Assembly: GCF_033366695.1 (NCBI RefSeq)
Contig: NZ_JAOBTQ010000001.1
Coordinates: forward strand, 5,642,001 to 5,706,000
From: Streptomyces sp. SCL15-4
GTDB lineage: Bacteria; Actinomycetota; Actinomycetes; Streptomycetales; Streptomycetaceae
Length of the DNA stretch: 64,000 bases
Direction: 5' to 3'
Made by a program: the position numbers and the translations under genes. The first letter of the stretch is position 1. Every line of letters begins with the position of its first letter. Below the pieces are notes generated by a model, which saw only the letters and a list, made by a program, of their open reading frames with translations, ran no database searches and was not told where the DNA came from. Below, piece by piece: positions 50,216 through 58,871 of the stretch.

Positions 50216-51118
50216 TCAGACGCCGATCTCGTCCGTCGCCCCGCGCGCGGCCGGAATCGTGCACTCCGCGGGGTCCGGGGCGGGTTGCGCCGCGGCCGCC
50301 GCGCGGGCGCGGCGCCGGGCCAGCGGGGTGGCGAGCGCGGTCAGCGCGATGAAGGCGGCGATGGTCAGCAGGACGATCGTGGCGCCGGGCGGCACGTCCT
50401 GGTAGTAGGACGTGACCGTGCCGCTGACGGTCACGGCCACGCCGATGGCCACCGCGATCACGAAGGTGACGGTGAAGCTGCGGGTGAGCTGCTGGGCCGC
50501 CGCCACGGGCACCACCATCAGCGCGGACACCAGCAGCAGTCCGACGACCCGCATGGCGACGGTCACGGTGACGGCCGCGGTGACGGCCGTCAACAGGTTC
50601 AGCGCGCGCACCGGCAGGCCGGTGACCCGCGCGAACTCCTCGTCCTGGCTGACCGCGAACAGCTGGCGGCGCAGGCCCAGGGTGACCAGCAGCACGAAGG
50701 CGGCGAGCACGCAGATCGCGGTCACGTCGGACGGCGAGACCGTGGAGAGCGAGCCGAACAGGTACGAGGTCAGGTTGGCGTTGGAGCCGCCCGGCGCGAG
50801 GTTGATCAGCATCACGCCGCCGGCCATGCCGCCGTAGAAGAGCATGGCCAGGGCGATGTCGCCGCGGGTCCGGCCGTACCAGCGGATCAGCTCCATCAGG
50901 ACCGCGCCGAGCACGGAGACGGCCGTCGCCATCCACACCGGGGAGGTGGAGAGCAGGAAGCCGAGGCCGACGCCGGTCATGGCCACGTGCCCGATGCCGT
51001 CGCCCATCAGGGCCTGGCGGCGCTGGACCAGGTAGATGCCGACCGCGGGCGCGGTGATGCCGACCAGCACGGCGGCCAGCAGCGCCCGCTGCATGAAGGC
51101 GTAGTTCAGGAATTCCAT
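50216..51118 (-). CDS. znuB: Zinc ABC transporter permease
   Basis: A 300-residue ABC-3 family permease with eight or more hydrophobic helices. It begins MEFLNYAFMQRALLAAVLVG and contains QRRQALMGDGIGHVAMTGVG, the conserved cytoplasmic loop. It moves zinc delivered by ZnuA. Its ATG shares one base with the znuC stop (TGATG), and zur follows 62 bp later. Confidence 0.93.
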   Translation of the reverse strand: MEFLNYAFMQRALLAAVLVGITAPAVGIYLVQRRQALMGDGIGHVAMTGVGLGFLLSTSPVWMATAVSVLGAVLMELIRWYGRTRGDIALAMLFYGGMAGGVMLINLAPGGSNANLTSYLFGSLSTVSPSDVTAICVLAAFVLLVTLGLRRQLFAVSQDEEFARVTGLPVRALNLLTAVTAAVTVTVAMRVVGLLLVSALMVVPVAAAQQLTRSFTVTFVIAVAIGVAVTVSGTVTSYYQDVPPGATIVLLTIAAFIALTALATPLARRRARAAAAAQPAPDPAECTIPAARGATDEIGV

Positions 51119-51891
51119 CAGCTCAGCAGTCCCGTGCGGATCGGTTCGGTGCCCGCCGGCGCGTGCGGGTGTACGTGGTCGTGGCCGGGCAGGGCGTGCT
51201 GGCCGACCGCGCGCGGCGGCGGGCCGTCGTGCAGGACGCAGCCGTCGCGCAGGACGACCGCCCGGTCGATCAGCGGCTCCAGCGGGCCCAGCTCGTGCAG
51301 CACGAGCAGGACCGTCGTGCCGGCCTCGACCTGCTGCCGCAGGGTGCGGGCCAGGACCTCCTGGCTGGCCAGGTCGACGCCGGCCATCGGCTCGTCCATG
51401 ATCAGCAGTTCCGGCTCGGAGACCAGCGCGCGGGCGATCAGCACCCGCTGGTGCTGGCCGCCGGACAGGGCGGTCACCGAGTCCTTGGCGCGGTCGGCCA
51501 AGCCGACCAGCTCCAGCGCGCGCCGGACGGCCTCCCGGTCGGCCTTGCGGAAGATCCCGAAGCGGGTGCGGGCGAGGCGGCCGGAGGAGACGACCTCGGT
51601 GACCGTCGCCGGGACGCCGCCCGCGGCGGTGGTGCGCTGCGGTACGTAGCCCACGCGCGCCCAGTCGCGGAAGGACCGGCGGGGGGTGCCGAACAGCTCG
51701 ACCGTGCCGCCGCTGACCGGCACCTGGCCGATGGTCGCGCGGACGGCCGTGGACTTGCCGGAGCCGTTGGCGCCGAGCAGCGCGACGACCTCGCCGCGGC
51801 CGACGGTCAGGTCGATGCCGCGCAGCACGGGGCGGGCGCCGAGTTCGGCGGTCACCCGGCGCAGGGCTATGACGGGTTCGCTGGTGGTCAT
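51118..51891 (-). CDS. znuC: Zinc ABC transporter ATPase
   Basis: A 257-residue ATPase. Walker A is LLGANGSGKSTAVRA, signature LSGGQHQRVLIARAL, Walker B LLIMDEPMAGVD. The C-terminus is histidine-rich (GQHALPGHDHVHPHAPAG), often seen in zinc transporters. ATG start, 17 bp after znuA. Confidence 0.93.
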   Translation of the reverse strand: MTTSEPVIALRRVTAELGARPVLRGIDLTVGRGEVVALLGANGSGKSTAVRATIGQVPVSGGTVELFGTPRRSFRDWARVGYVPQRTTAAGGVPATVTEVVSSGRLARTRFGIFRKADREAVRRALELVGLADRAKDSVTALSGGQHQRVLIARALVSEPELLIMDEPMAGVDLASQEVLARTLRQQVEAGTTVLLVLHELGPLEPLIDRAVVLRDGCVLHDGPPPRAVGQHALPGHDHVHPHAPAGTEPIRTGLLS

Positions 51892-51908
51892 GGTCTCTCC
51901 CGTGCCGC

Positions 51909-52868
51909 TCACTCGGCGCCCAGGGCCTGCTGGAGCGCCTTGAGGTTGGCCCGCTGCACCGCGAAGTAGTCCCGGCCGCGGGAGTGGTCGGTGATGCCCT
52001 CGACCGGGTCCAGGACGTCGGTCTTCAGGCCCGCGTCGCTCGCGATGGTCTTGGCGGTCTTGTCGCTGACGAGCGTCTCGTAGAAGACCGTGGAGACGCC
52101 GTCGGCCGCGGCCGTCTTCTCCAGGTCCCTGACCCGGGCGGCGCTCGGCTCGGACTCGGGGTCGAGGCCGTTGATGGCCTCCTCGGTGAGGCCGTAGCGC
52201 TCGGCGAGGTAGCCGAAGGCGGCGTGGGTGGTGATGAAGACCTTGCTCTTCGTGTGCGCGAGGCCGTCCCGGAACTCGGTGTTCAGCGCGTTCAGCTGCT
52301 TCACCAGGGCGGCGGTGTTCTTCCGGTAGTCGGCCGCGTGCTTCGGGTCGGCCTTCTCGAAGGCCTTGCCGACGCCTTCGGCGACCTCGGCGTAGCGCAC
52401 CGGGTCGAGCCAGATGTGCGGGTCCTTGCCCGCCTCCTCGCCGCCCTCGTGGTCGTCGTGCTCCGCCGCGTGGCCGCCGACCTCGTTGCCGTGGTGCTCC
52501 AGCGTGGTCAGGGCGGCCGCGTCGATCTTCGTGTCCACCGGGGACTGGTCCACGGCCTTGTCGACGGAGGGCTGGAGGTTCTTCAGGTACAGGACCGCGT
52601 CGGACTCCTCCAGGGAGGCGATCTGCCGGGTGCTGAGCTCCAGGTCGTGCGGTTCCTGGCCGGGGGAGGTGAGGGTGGTGACGTGGACGTGCTTCCCGCC
52701 GATCCGCTCGGCGAGGAAGGTCATCGGGTAGAACGACGCGACGACGTCGAACGTGGCGGTGTTGCCCGCTCCCGCCGCGTCGCCGGAGCAGCCGGCGAGG
52801 GTGGCGGCCCCGAGGGCGGTGACCGCGGCCAGCGCGGCGGTGGGTATGAGGCGTCGTCGTACGTTCAT
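51909..52868 (-). CDS. znuA: Zinc-binding lipoprotein of the ABC transporter
   Basis: A 319-residue cluster A-I binding protein. A lipoprotein signal peptide ends in ATLAGC. Metal-binding points include [10 protein letters not shown] (first His), the acidic/His-rich loop [20 protein letters not shown] typical of zinc proteins, DPHIWLDP and [13 protein letters not shown]. The ATG at 52868 gives the usual MNVRRRLIP start; in-frame ATGs at 52877 and 52883 also exist. A Zur box overlaps this start and another lies just upstream. Confidence 0.92.
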   Translation of the reverse strand: MNVRRRLIPTAALAAVTALGAATLAGCSGDAAGAGNTATFDVVASFYPMTFLAERIGGKHVHVTTLTSPGQEPHDLELSTRQIASLEESDAVLYLKNLQPSVDKAVDQSPVDTKIDAAALTTLEHHGNEVGGHAAEHDDHEGGEEAGKDPHIWLDPVRYAEVAEGVGKAFEKADPKHAADYRKNTAALVKQLNALNTEFRDGLAHTKSKVFITTHAAFGYLAERYGLTEEAINGLDPESEPSAARVRDLEKTAAADGVSTVFYETLVSDKTAKTIASDAGLKTDVLDPVEGITDHSRGRDYFAVQRANLKALQQALGAE

Positions 52869-52882
52869 GACACTCATTTTCA
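52868..52882 (-). promoter_or_regulatory. Zur box 1 at the znuA start
   Basis: Minus-strand TGAAAATGAGTGTCA fits the 7-1-7 Streptomyces Zur consensus (TGAAAATGATTTTCA as I recall it) at 13 of 15 positions. Its centre is 22 bp from box 2, two helical turns, so both face the same side. Confidence 0.65.
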
Positions 52883-52889
52883 TCAAACA

Positions 52890-52904
52890 TGGAAACCGTT
52901 GTCA
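52890..52904. promoter_or_regulatory. Zur box 2 upstream of znuA
   Basis: TGGAAACCGTTGTCA is a 7-1-7 imperfect palindrome (TGGAAAC / GTTGTCA), two differences from a perfect TGAAAAC-N-GTTTTCA. It lies in an AT-richer patch before znuA. Confidence 0.65.
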
Positions 52905-53028
52905 ACAACGCTCGTCATACGGTCTGTACCGGGGCCGATTTGGTCGTGGGGGAGCCTGCGCCGGTAACCTGAATCATTCGCTGGAAGCATCTCGCTTCAA
53001 CGCCCGTCGTCGTAATGAAGAGAGCACC

Positions 53029-54411
53029 GTGGCCGCCGACAAGATCGACACCATCGTCAGCCTGAGCAAGCGCCGTGGCTTCGTTTTCCCCTGCAGTGAG
53101 ATCTACGGCGGCCAGCGTGCCGCCTGGGACTACGGACCGCTGGGTGTCGAGCTCAAGGAGAACATCAAGCGCCAGTGGTGGCGCTACATGGTGACGTCGC
53201 GCGAGGACGTGGTCGGTATCGACTCGTCCGTCATCCTGGCTTCCGAGGTCTGGGTGGCCTCCGGCCACGTCGCCACCTTCACGGACCCGCTGACCGAGTG
53301 CACCTCGTGTCACAAGCGGTTCCGCGCCGACCACCTGGAGGAGGCGTACGAGGAGAAGAAGGGCCACGCCCCGGCCAACGGCCTCGCGGACGTCAACTGC
53401 CCGAACTGCGGCAACAAGGGCCAGTTCACCGAGCCCAAGCAGTTCTCCGGCCTGCTGTCCACCCACCTCGGCCCGACCCAGGACTCCGGCTCCGTCGCCT
53501 ACCTGCGCCCCGAGACCGCCCAGGGCATCTTCACCAACTTCGCCCAGGTGCAGACCACCTCGCGCCGCAAGCCGCCGTTCGGCATCGCCCAGATGGGCAA
53601 GTCGTTCCGCAACGAGATCACGCCGGGCAACTTCATCTTCCGCACCCGCGAGTTCGAGCAGATGGAGATGGAGTTCTTCGTCAAGCCGGGCGAGGACGAG
53701 CAGTGGCAGGAATACTGGATGGAGCAGCGCTGGAACTGGTACACCGGCCTGGGTCTCCGTGAGGAGAACATGCGCTGGTACGAGCACCCGAAGGAGAAGC
53801 TCTCCCACTACTCCAAGCGCACCGCCGACATCGAGTACCGCTTCCGGTTCGGCGGCAGCGAGTGGGGCGAGCTGGAGGGTGTCGCCAACCGCACGGACTA
53901 CGACCTCTCCGCGCACGCCAAGGCCTCCGGCCAGGACCTCTCCTACTTCGACCAGGAGGCCGGCGAGCGCTGGACGCCGTACGTCATCGAGCCGGCGGCG
54001 GGTGTCGGCCGCACCATGCTGGCCTTCCTGCTCGACGCCTACGTCGAGGACGAGGCGCCGAACGCCAAGGGCAAGATGGAGAAGCGGACCGTCCTGCGGC
54101 TCGACCACCGCCTCGCGCCGGTGAAGGTGGCCGTGCTGCCGCTGTCCCGCAACCCGGAGCTGTCGCCGAAGGCCAAGGGCCTGGCCCAGGCGCTGCGGCA
54201 GAACTGGAACATCGAGTTCGACGACGCCGGCGCCATCGGCCGCCGCTACCGCCGTCAGGACGAGATCGGCACGCCGTACTGCGTGACCGTCGACTTCGAC
54301 ACCCTCGAGGACAACGCCGTCACCGTGCGCGAGCGTGACTCGATGAAGCAGGAGCGGGTGTCGCTCGACCAGATCGAGGGCTACCTGGCGCAGCGTCTGC
54401 TGGGCGCCTAG
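53029..54411 (+). CDS. glyS: Glycyl-tRNA synthetase (dimeric class II type)
   Basis: A 460-residue single-chain class IIa enzyme charging tRNA-Gly. It starts [20 protein letters not shown] with the GlyRS N-terminal [20 protein letters not shown], has a zinc-like insertion ([11 protein letters not shown] ... CPNCGNKG), motif 2 [21 protein letters not shown], motif 3 [16 protein letters not shown] and an anticodon-binding domain. The GTG at 53029 is used; the open frame upstream runs through the znuA promoter. It is divergent from znuA. Confidence 0.95.
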   Translation: MAADKIDTIVSLSKRRGFVFPCSEIYGGQRAAWDYGPLGVELKENIKRQWWRYMVTSREDVVGIDSSVILASEVWVASGHVATFTDPLTECTSCHKRFRADHLEEAYEEKKGHAPANGLADVNCPNCGNKGQFTEPKQFSGLLSTHLGPTQDSGSVAYLRPETAQGIFTNFAQVQTTSRRKPPFGIAQMGKSFRNEITPGNFIFRTREFEQMEMEFFVKPGEDEQWQEYWMEQRWNWYTGLGLREENMRWYEHPKEKLSHYSKRTADIEYRFRFGGSEWGELEGVANRTDYDLSAHAKASGQDLSYFDQEAGERWTPYVIEPAAGVGRTMLAFLLDAYVEDEAPNAKGKMEKRTVLRLDHRLAPVKVAVLPLSRNPELSPKAKGLAQALRQNWNIEFDDAGAIGRRYRRQDEIGTPYCVTVDFDTLEDNAVTVRERDSMKQERVSLDQIEGYLAQRLLGA

Positions 54412-54424
54412 TCAAGACCGCCTG

Positions 54425-54458
54425 ATGCCGGGCGGGCCGTCATCGGCCCGCCCGGCAT
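54425..54458. terminator. Convergent terminator after glyS
   Basis: A 14-bp perfect stem, ATGCCGGGCGGGCC / GGCCCGCCCGGCAT, with a 6-nt loop lies between the glyS and chitinase stops. Confidence 0.88.
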
Positions 54459-54476
54459 TCGCGTGTCCGCACCCGC

Positions 54477-55538
54477 TCAACGGCCCTGGAGCGCCTTGAC
54501 GTTGTCGCCGAACGTCCAGTTCTTCGAGCCGTCCCAGTTCACGGACCAGGTCATCAGGCCCTTGAGCGAGGTGCCGTAGTTCCGCCAGGCCTGGGCGACC
54601 AGGGACGGGGACATGTAGCCGCCGCCGGCGCCGGGCTGGGCGGGCAGGCCCGGGACCTGCTTGTCGTAGGGCACCTTGATCGTCGTGCCCTGCACCACCA
54701 GGCCCTTGTTCAGGCAGTCGGTCTGCGCGGTGAAGCCCTGCACGGTGCCCGCCGAGTAGGAGTCGCCGGAGCAGCCGTACATGCTGCCGTTGTAGTACTG
54801 CATGTTCAGCCACCACAGACGGCCGTTGTCCGCGTACTTCTTGATGACGGGCAGGTACGCGCCCCAGATCGAGCCGTAGGTGACGCTGCCGCCGGTGACG
54901 TACGCCGTCTCCGGGGCCATCGTCAGGCCGAAGCCCGCCGGCATCTGGGCGAGGATGCCGTCGATGATGCGGATCAGGTTGGCCTGGGACGCGGACAGCT
55001 GGTTGATGTTGCCGCTGCCGACCAGGCCGGTCTCTATGTCGATGTCGATGCCGTCGAAGTTGTACTTCTTCAGGATCGGCACGATGGTCGCCACGAACCG
55101 GTCGGCGACCGCCTGGGACGACAGGTCGATGCCAGCCGCCGCGCCGCCGATGGACAGCAGGATCGTCTGGCCGGACGCCTTGGCCTGGCACATCTCGGCG
55201 GGCGTGGCCACCTTGACGCCGGCGTCCATGCCGTCCTCCCACAGCGCGGTGCCGTCGGAGCGGATCACCGGGAAGGCCGCGTTGATCACGTTGTAGCCGT
55301 GGGCGGCGATGCGGGAGTCGGTGATCGGGGTCCAGCCGAAGGGCGGGTGGACGCCGTTCGCGGAGCCGTCCCAGTTCTCCCAGTAGCCCTGGAGCACCTT
55401 GCCCGCCGGCCGTGACTTCACCGCGCAGGTGTCGGCGGTGGCGGAGGCGGACGCGGCGGGCGCGGTGGCGATGGCGAGCGGGGCGAGGACGGCGCCGGTC
55501 AGGGCGGCGGTGAGCAGGCGCAGGGTGCGGCGGAGCAT
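54477..55538 (-). CDS. Secreted GH18 chitinase
   Basis: A 353-residue family 18 glycoside hydrolase. A signal peptide ends near ASASATA. The chitinase core is VLQGYWENWDGSANGVHPPF, ILLSIGGAAAGIDLS and the catalytic motif FDGIDIDIETG (DxxDxDxE with catalytic Glu). It is a single catalytic domain without a visible chitin-binding module. ATG at 55538 has GGGAGG upstream. The promoter carries paired DasR-like operators, so it should respond to N-acetylglucosamine derivatives. Confidence 0.92.
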   Translation of the reverse strand: MLRRTLRLLTAALTGAVLAPLAIATAPAASASATADTCAVKSRPAGKVLQGYWENWDGSANGVHPPFGWTPITDSRIAAHGYNVINAAFPVIRSDGTALWEDGMDAGVKVATPAEMCQAKASGQTILLSIGGAAAGIDLSSQAVADRFVATIVPILKKYNFDGIDIDIETGLVGSGNINQLSASQANLIRIIDGILAQMPAGFGLTMAPETAYVTGGSVTYGSIWGAYLPVIKKYADNGRLWWLNMQYYNGSMYGCSGDSYSAGTVQGFTAQTDCLNKGLVVQGTTIKVPYDKQVPGLPAQPGAGGGYMSPSLVAQAWRNYGTSLKGLMTWSVNWDGSKNWTFGDNVKALQGR

Positions 55539-55593
55539 CGGGCCTCCCGGCGGGGGTTCGGGTCGATGGGGTGTCGCAGACATGACAGTGCGC

Positions 55594-55626
55594 TGGTCCA
55601 GACCATTCGTCAAGAGGTCTGGACCA
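55594..55626 (-). promoter_or_regulatory. Chitinase promoter with two DasR-like operators
   Basis: TGGTCCAGACCA (55594-55605) and AGGTCTGGACCA (55615-55626) are centred 21 bp apart. Between them the minus strand has TTGACG (55613-55608) as a -35, followed 17 bases later by CACTGT as -10. The two elements match the dre/chitinase direct-repeat type (TGGTCTAGACCA) and bracket the -35. Confidence 0.72.
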
Positions 55627-55651
55627 GGACCGTCGGCGGACATTGTTGGAG

Positions 55652-55673
55652 TGACAGATATTGAAATCTGTCA
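55652..55673. promoter_or_regulatory. Perfect 8-6-8 operator palindrome
   Basis: TGACAGAT, six bases, ATCTGTCA. It is 29 bp before the aldo/keto reductase start, and 26 bp from the chitinase operators. The reductase is followed by a TetR gene on the same strand, whose product is the likely ligand. Confidence 0.72.
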
Positions 55674-55701
55674 GCTGTCATGTCACAGTGGAGGCATGAC
55701 G

Positions 55702-56706
55702 ATGCGAACCCGCGCCCTCGGCGCCACCGGTCCCCAGGTCTCCGCCCTCGGCCTCGGCTGCATGGGCATGTCCGGCATGTACGGCGAGGCGGACCGCGCC
55801 GAGTCGATCGCCACCCTCCACGCGGCCCTGGAGGCCGGCGTGACCCTGCTCGACACCGGCGACTTCTACGGCATGGGCCACAACGAACTGCTGATCAACG
55901 AGGCGCTCCGCACGGCCCCGGCCGGTCTCCGTGAGAACGCGCTGGTCAGCGTGAAGTTCGGCGCGCTGCGCGGCCCGGACGGCGACTGGTACGGCTTCGA
56001 CGGCCGCCCGGCCGCCGTGAAGAACTTCGCCGCCTACTCCCTCCAGCGCCTCGGCGTCGACCACATCGACGTCTACCGCCCGTCCCGGCTCGACCCGGAC
56101 GTGCCGATCGAGGAGACCGTCGGCGCCGTCGCCGAACTGGTCGAGAAGGGCTGGGTCCGGCACATCGGGCTCAGCGAGGTCGGCGCGGACACCATCCGCC
56201 GGGCCGCCGCCACCGCCCCCATCGCCGACCTCCAGATCGAGTACGCGCTCATCTCCCGGGGTCCCGAGCGGGAGATCCTGCCCACGCTGCGGGAACTGGG
56301 CATCGCCGTCACCGCGTACGGCGTGCTCTCGCGCGGCCTCCTCTCCGGCCATGTCTCGGCCGGCCAGGGCTTCGCCGCGAACGACTTCCGCGCCCACTCG
56401 CCGCGCTTCCAGGGCGACAACCTCCGGCACAACCTCAACCTGGTCGAGTCCCTGCGGAAGATCGCGGAGGAGAAGGGCGTCTCCGTCGCGCAGATCGCCA
56501 TCGCCTGGGTGCTCTCCCGTGGTGAGGACATCGTGCCGCTGGTCGGCGCCCGCACCCGGGAGCGGCTCGGCGAGGCCCTGGGCGCGCTGGACGTGACCCT
56601 GGAGGAGGCCGACCTCGCCGCCATCGAGGCGGCCGTGCCGGCGGACGCGGCGGCCGGCGACCGGTACGCGGCGGAGCAGATGGCCATGCTCGACAGCGAA
56701 CGCTGA
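55702..56706 (+). CDS. Aldo/keto reductase
   Basis: A 334-residue NADPH-dependent reductase. The N-terminus RTRALGATGPQVSALGLGCM is typical, followed by the catalytic LLDTGDFYGMGHNE (Asp, Tyr), LVSVKFGALRG (Lys) and the IAWVLSRGEDIVPLVGARTR cofactor region. In place of the usual active-site His, the strand reads IDVYRPSRLD, where many relatives have YYLHR or YQ.HR, so activity may be modified. The ATG at 55702 is seven bases after GGAGG; ATG 55696 is too close. It is 25 bp upstream of a tetR gene. Confidence 0.87.
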   Translation: MRTRALGATGPQVSALGLGCMGMSGMYGEADRAESIATLHAALEAGVTLLDTGDFYGMGHNELLINEALRTAPAGLRENALVSVKFGALRGPDGDWYGFDGRPAAVKNFAAYSLQRLGVDHIDVYRPSRLDPDVPIEETVGAVAELVEKGWVRHIGLSEVGADTIRRAAATAPIADLQIEYALISRGPEREILPTLRELGIAVTAYGVLSRGLLSGHVSAGQGFAANDFRAHSPRFQGDNLRHNLNLVESLRKIAEEKGVSVAQIAIAWVLSRGEDIVPLVGARTRERLGEALGALDVTLEEADLAAIEAAVPADAAAGDRYAAEQMAMLDSER

Positions 56707-56731
56707 CGGTCGTGCCGGGTACCGTCTAGAC

Positions 56732-57328
56732 ATGCCATCGACCAGCGAAATTCTGACCGCCGAGCGCATCCTCGAAGCCACCGAGGAGGTGCTGCGCCGC
56801 CACGGCCCGGCCAAGGCCACCGTGGTCGACGTGGCCCGCGCGCTCGGCGTCAGCCATGGCAGCGTCTACCGCCACTTCCGCACCAAGGCGGCCCTGCGCG
56901 AGGCGGTCACCAAGCGCTGGCTGGACCGCACCTCCGAGCGGCTCGCCGGCATCGCCGCCGCCGAGGACCTCGCTCCGGAGCGGCGGCTGCGGGACTGGCT
57001 CGCCGCCCTCTTCGAGGCCAAGCGGCACAAGGCGGGCGACGATCCCGAGCTGTTCGCCACGTACACCGTGCTCGTCGACGAACTCGGCGGCGTGGTCCAC
57101 GACCACCTCGCCGACCTCACCGGCCAGCTGACCCGGATCATCGCGGCGGGCACGGAGTCGGGCGACTTCACCGTCCCCGACCCGGCCACGACGGCCCGCG
57201 CCGTCTTCCAGGCCACGGGCCGCTTCCACGACCCGGGTTACGCCCGCGAGTGGACGTCCCCGGGCATCGAGGAGGAGTTCGAGGCGGTGGTGGGGTTGCT
57301 GGTGCGGGGGTTGAGGGCGGCGGGGTAG
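56732..57328 (+). CDS. TetR/AcrR-family transcriptional regulator
   Basis: A 198-residue repressor. The helix-turn-helix lies at about residues 10-55 (ILEATEEVLRRHGPAKATV and VARALGVSHGSVYRHFRTKA); the C-terminal ligand domain has LADLTGQLTRIIAAGTESG. No Shine-Dalgarno is seen; TACCGT ends seven bases before the ATG, so the gene may also have its own leaderless transcript. It lies 25 bp after the reductase and probably controls it through the palindrome upstream. Confidence 0.9.
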   Translation: MPSTSEILTAERILEATEEVLRRHGPAKATVVDVARALGVSHGSVYRHFRTKAALREAVTKRWLDRTSERLAGIAAAEDLAPERRLRDWLAALFEAKRHKAGDDPELFATYTVLVDELGGVVHDHLADLTGQLTRIIAAGTESGDFTVPDPATTARAVFQATGRFHDPGYAREWTSPGIEEEFEAVVGLLVRGLRAAG

Positions 57329-57345
57329 GAGCCCTCGGGGCGGCT

Positions 57346-57646
57346 ACGCGCGGCCGTCCGGTCGCCGGGCGGGCGACGGGGTCGTCCGGTGCGGCCGGTG
57401 CGCCGCAGGCACCAGTCCCGGACGGTGTCCCGGCCGCCCTTCGGGCCGGACGCCTCCGGCACGTGCCGGATCGTGCGGGACGCTTGTGATCCGAACCGCT
57501 GGCGGACCAGGGCGCCTTGGGAGATTCGCAGGCCGGTGACGGCGTCAGTGAACACGTCACCGTTCTCGACACCGCGCTGCCTCGTCCTTTGTAAGAGTGC
57601 TTTCGGGAAGCTTGGAATCCTTCATCGCACGGGCGGTGAAATTCAT
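57346..57646 (-). pseudogene. Possible degraded gene (unrecognised)
   Basis: On the minus strand two coding-like pieces lie in different frames. One starts MNFTARAMKDSKLPESTLTK and stops after 29 codons; the next, frameshifted, reads GVENGDVFTDAVTGLRIS and continues through FGSQASRTIRHVPEASGP to about 57346. Wobble GC is fairly high but with more A and T than neighbouring genes. I do not recognise the product. It may be a decayed gene with one frameshift, or chance open frame. Confidence 0.25.
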
Positions 57647-57954
57647 GATGCGTCCCGGAGGAACAGGGCGACGTTCAGCAGAGCGCTGGGAGAGGTCGGC
57701 GTCCGAGGAAATGGCGAACTCGGATCGCATACCGCTCCGCCGCCGACGGGCCCTCCGTCTGCGGGCAGCAAGGTCACGGCGAGGATGTCGCCAAGCACAG
57801 GGCGATCGGAATGAACCAGACGAGCAGCCCAGGAATGGCCTGAACGGACGCGTCGATCACGATAGCGGCGGTCCTGTCGGGAGGGGAATGGGAACGAGAC
57901 CAGGGAAGGAGCCCATTGTGCAGGGCTTCTTCCCTCTGTGGTCGAAGGGGCGTA

Positions 57955-58135
57955 TCAGCAGAAAGTGACCGGCGGGGTGTAGTACTTACCTGTGGTGGCG
58001 TCCATCAGGCCTGTGGCCGAGCAGTCCGGAGCGTACTTGGCTATGGACCGGGCGCCGAAGGAGTGCGTGCGTATTCCATCGACCGTGCCACTCCGTGAAT
58101 CGCGGATAAATTCAAGCCATTCATGAAGAGGTTTA
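57955..58135 (-). pseudogene. Possible 5'-truncated gene remnant (unrecognised)
   Basis: A minus-strand frame whose last 60 or so codons look coding: IKPLHEWLEFIRDSRSG, then DGIRTHSFGARSIAKYAP, ending in LMDATTGKYYTPPVTFC. About 70 per cent of wobble positions are G or C. Upstream the frame enters an AT-rich run (58121-58165) with no plausible start, so the 5' end seems lost. No family recognised; the cysteine near the end and C-terminal Cys suggest a small disulfide-bonded tail. Confidence 0.3.
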
Positions 58136-58304
58136 ATAATTATGATGTGATGAAGTAATAACCATGCTGAGGGATCTCTCGTGGCGGTGTGGGGGCGCAT
58201 GCGTCGGCAGTCGACGCGCCCTTCCGCTTCCGTGTGCGCCTTACGGCGGTGCCCGGCGGTGGTTGATCCTGGCCGTAAGGACCGGCTCATCAAGGTGGGT
58301 TCTC

Positions 58305-58862
58305 ATGGCGACGGCCGACACCGGCGACAACTCCACCGCACCCGCGGACCCTCCGCCCCAGCCCCCGTGGTGGAAGAAATGGCTCAGCGGCCCGGCGGCG
58401 TTGGCGTACGCGGTCGCCATTGTCGGTGCGGGGGCCGCCGCCGTGATGACCCCGCTCGGGGACCACGTACTGAGTGCGCTCTTCGACCAGCCGACCTGCC
58501 CCGGCGACGGAGACGCCTGCGAGGGCAAGAACCCGCAGAACCAGGGATGCGGCGAGGACGCGCGCACCTTCAAGCCCACCGTGGACAATCCCGCGCTGCT
58601 CCAGATCCGCTACAGCGAGGACTGCGAGGCGGTCTGGGCGAAGATCGAGCAGGGGAATCCCGGCGACCGGGTGACGGTCCGCGTCTCGGGCGGCACGACG
58701 CGCTCCGCCGAGATCGAGTACGACAACGACCAGTTCACCCACATGGTGACGGTCCCCGACGGCGAGTTCCAGGTCACCGCGTGCGCGGTGCCGAAGGCCG
58801 GTGGCGCCAGCACCTTCGAGCGGTACTGCATCCACGCGACCGAGGCCACCGCCTGGCAGTGA
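58305..58862 (+). CDS. DUF2690 domain membrane-anchored protein
   Basis: A 185-residue protein. Residues 1-27 are proline-rich cytosolic sequence (PADPPPQPPWWKKW), residues about 30-55 one transmembrane helix (GPAALAYAVAIVGAGAAAVM), and the rest an outer domain of DUF2690 type with cysteines in PTCPGDGDACEGKNPQNQGC and IRYSEDCEAVWAKI. The function of the domain is unknown. ATG start with AAGGTGG seven bases upstream. It ends nine bases from the convergent MFS gene. Confidence 0.82.
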   Translation: MATADTGDNSTAPADPPPQPPWWKKWLSGPAALAYAVAIVGAGAAAVMTPLGDHVLSALFDQPTCPGDGDACEGKNPQNQGCGEDARTFKPTVDNPALLQIRYSEDCEAVWAKIEQGNPGDRVTVRVSGGTTRSAEIEYDNDQFTHMVTVPDGEFQVTACAVPKAGGASTFERYCIHATEATAWQ

Positions 58863-58871
58863 CCGCCCGGG

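Larger units (their letters stand above)
57329..58304. other. Relic-rich intergenic region with low-GC patch
   Basis: Nearly 1 kb between tetR and the DUF2690 gene lacks an intact gene. Base composition falls below the genome level, most clearly at 58095-58165, which has AT runs such as TTTAATAATTATGATGTG. Two remnant-like minus-strand frames lie inside. The plus-strand frames here have no ribosome sites or family resemblance. It looks like a site of past insertion and decay. Confidence 0.6.

Noticed and set aside
57597..57968. Plus-strand 123-codon frame in the relic region
   Set aside because: Arg-rich low-complexity composition, no ribosome site, no family likeness, and it runs over the minus-strand remnants.
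58164..58304. Upstream extension of the DUF2690 protein
   Set aside because: The ATG at 58305 has a good ribosome site directly before it; the extension is Arg/Cys-rich and untypical.
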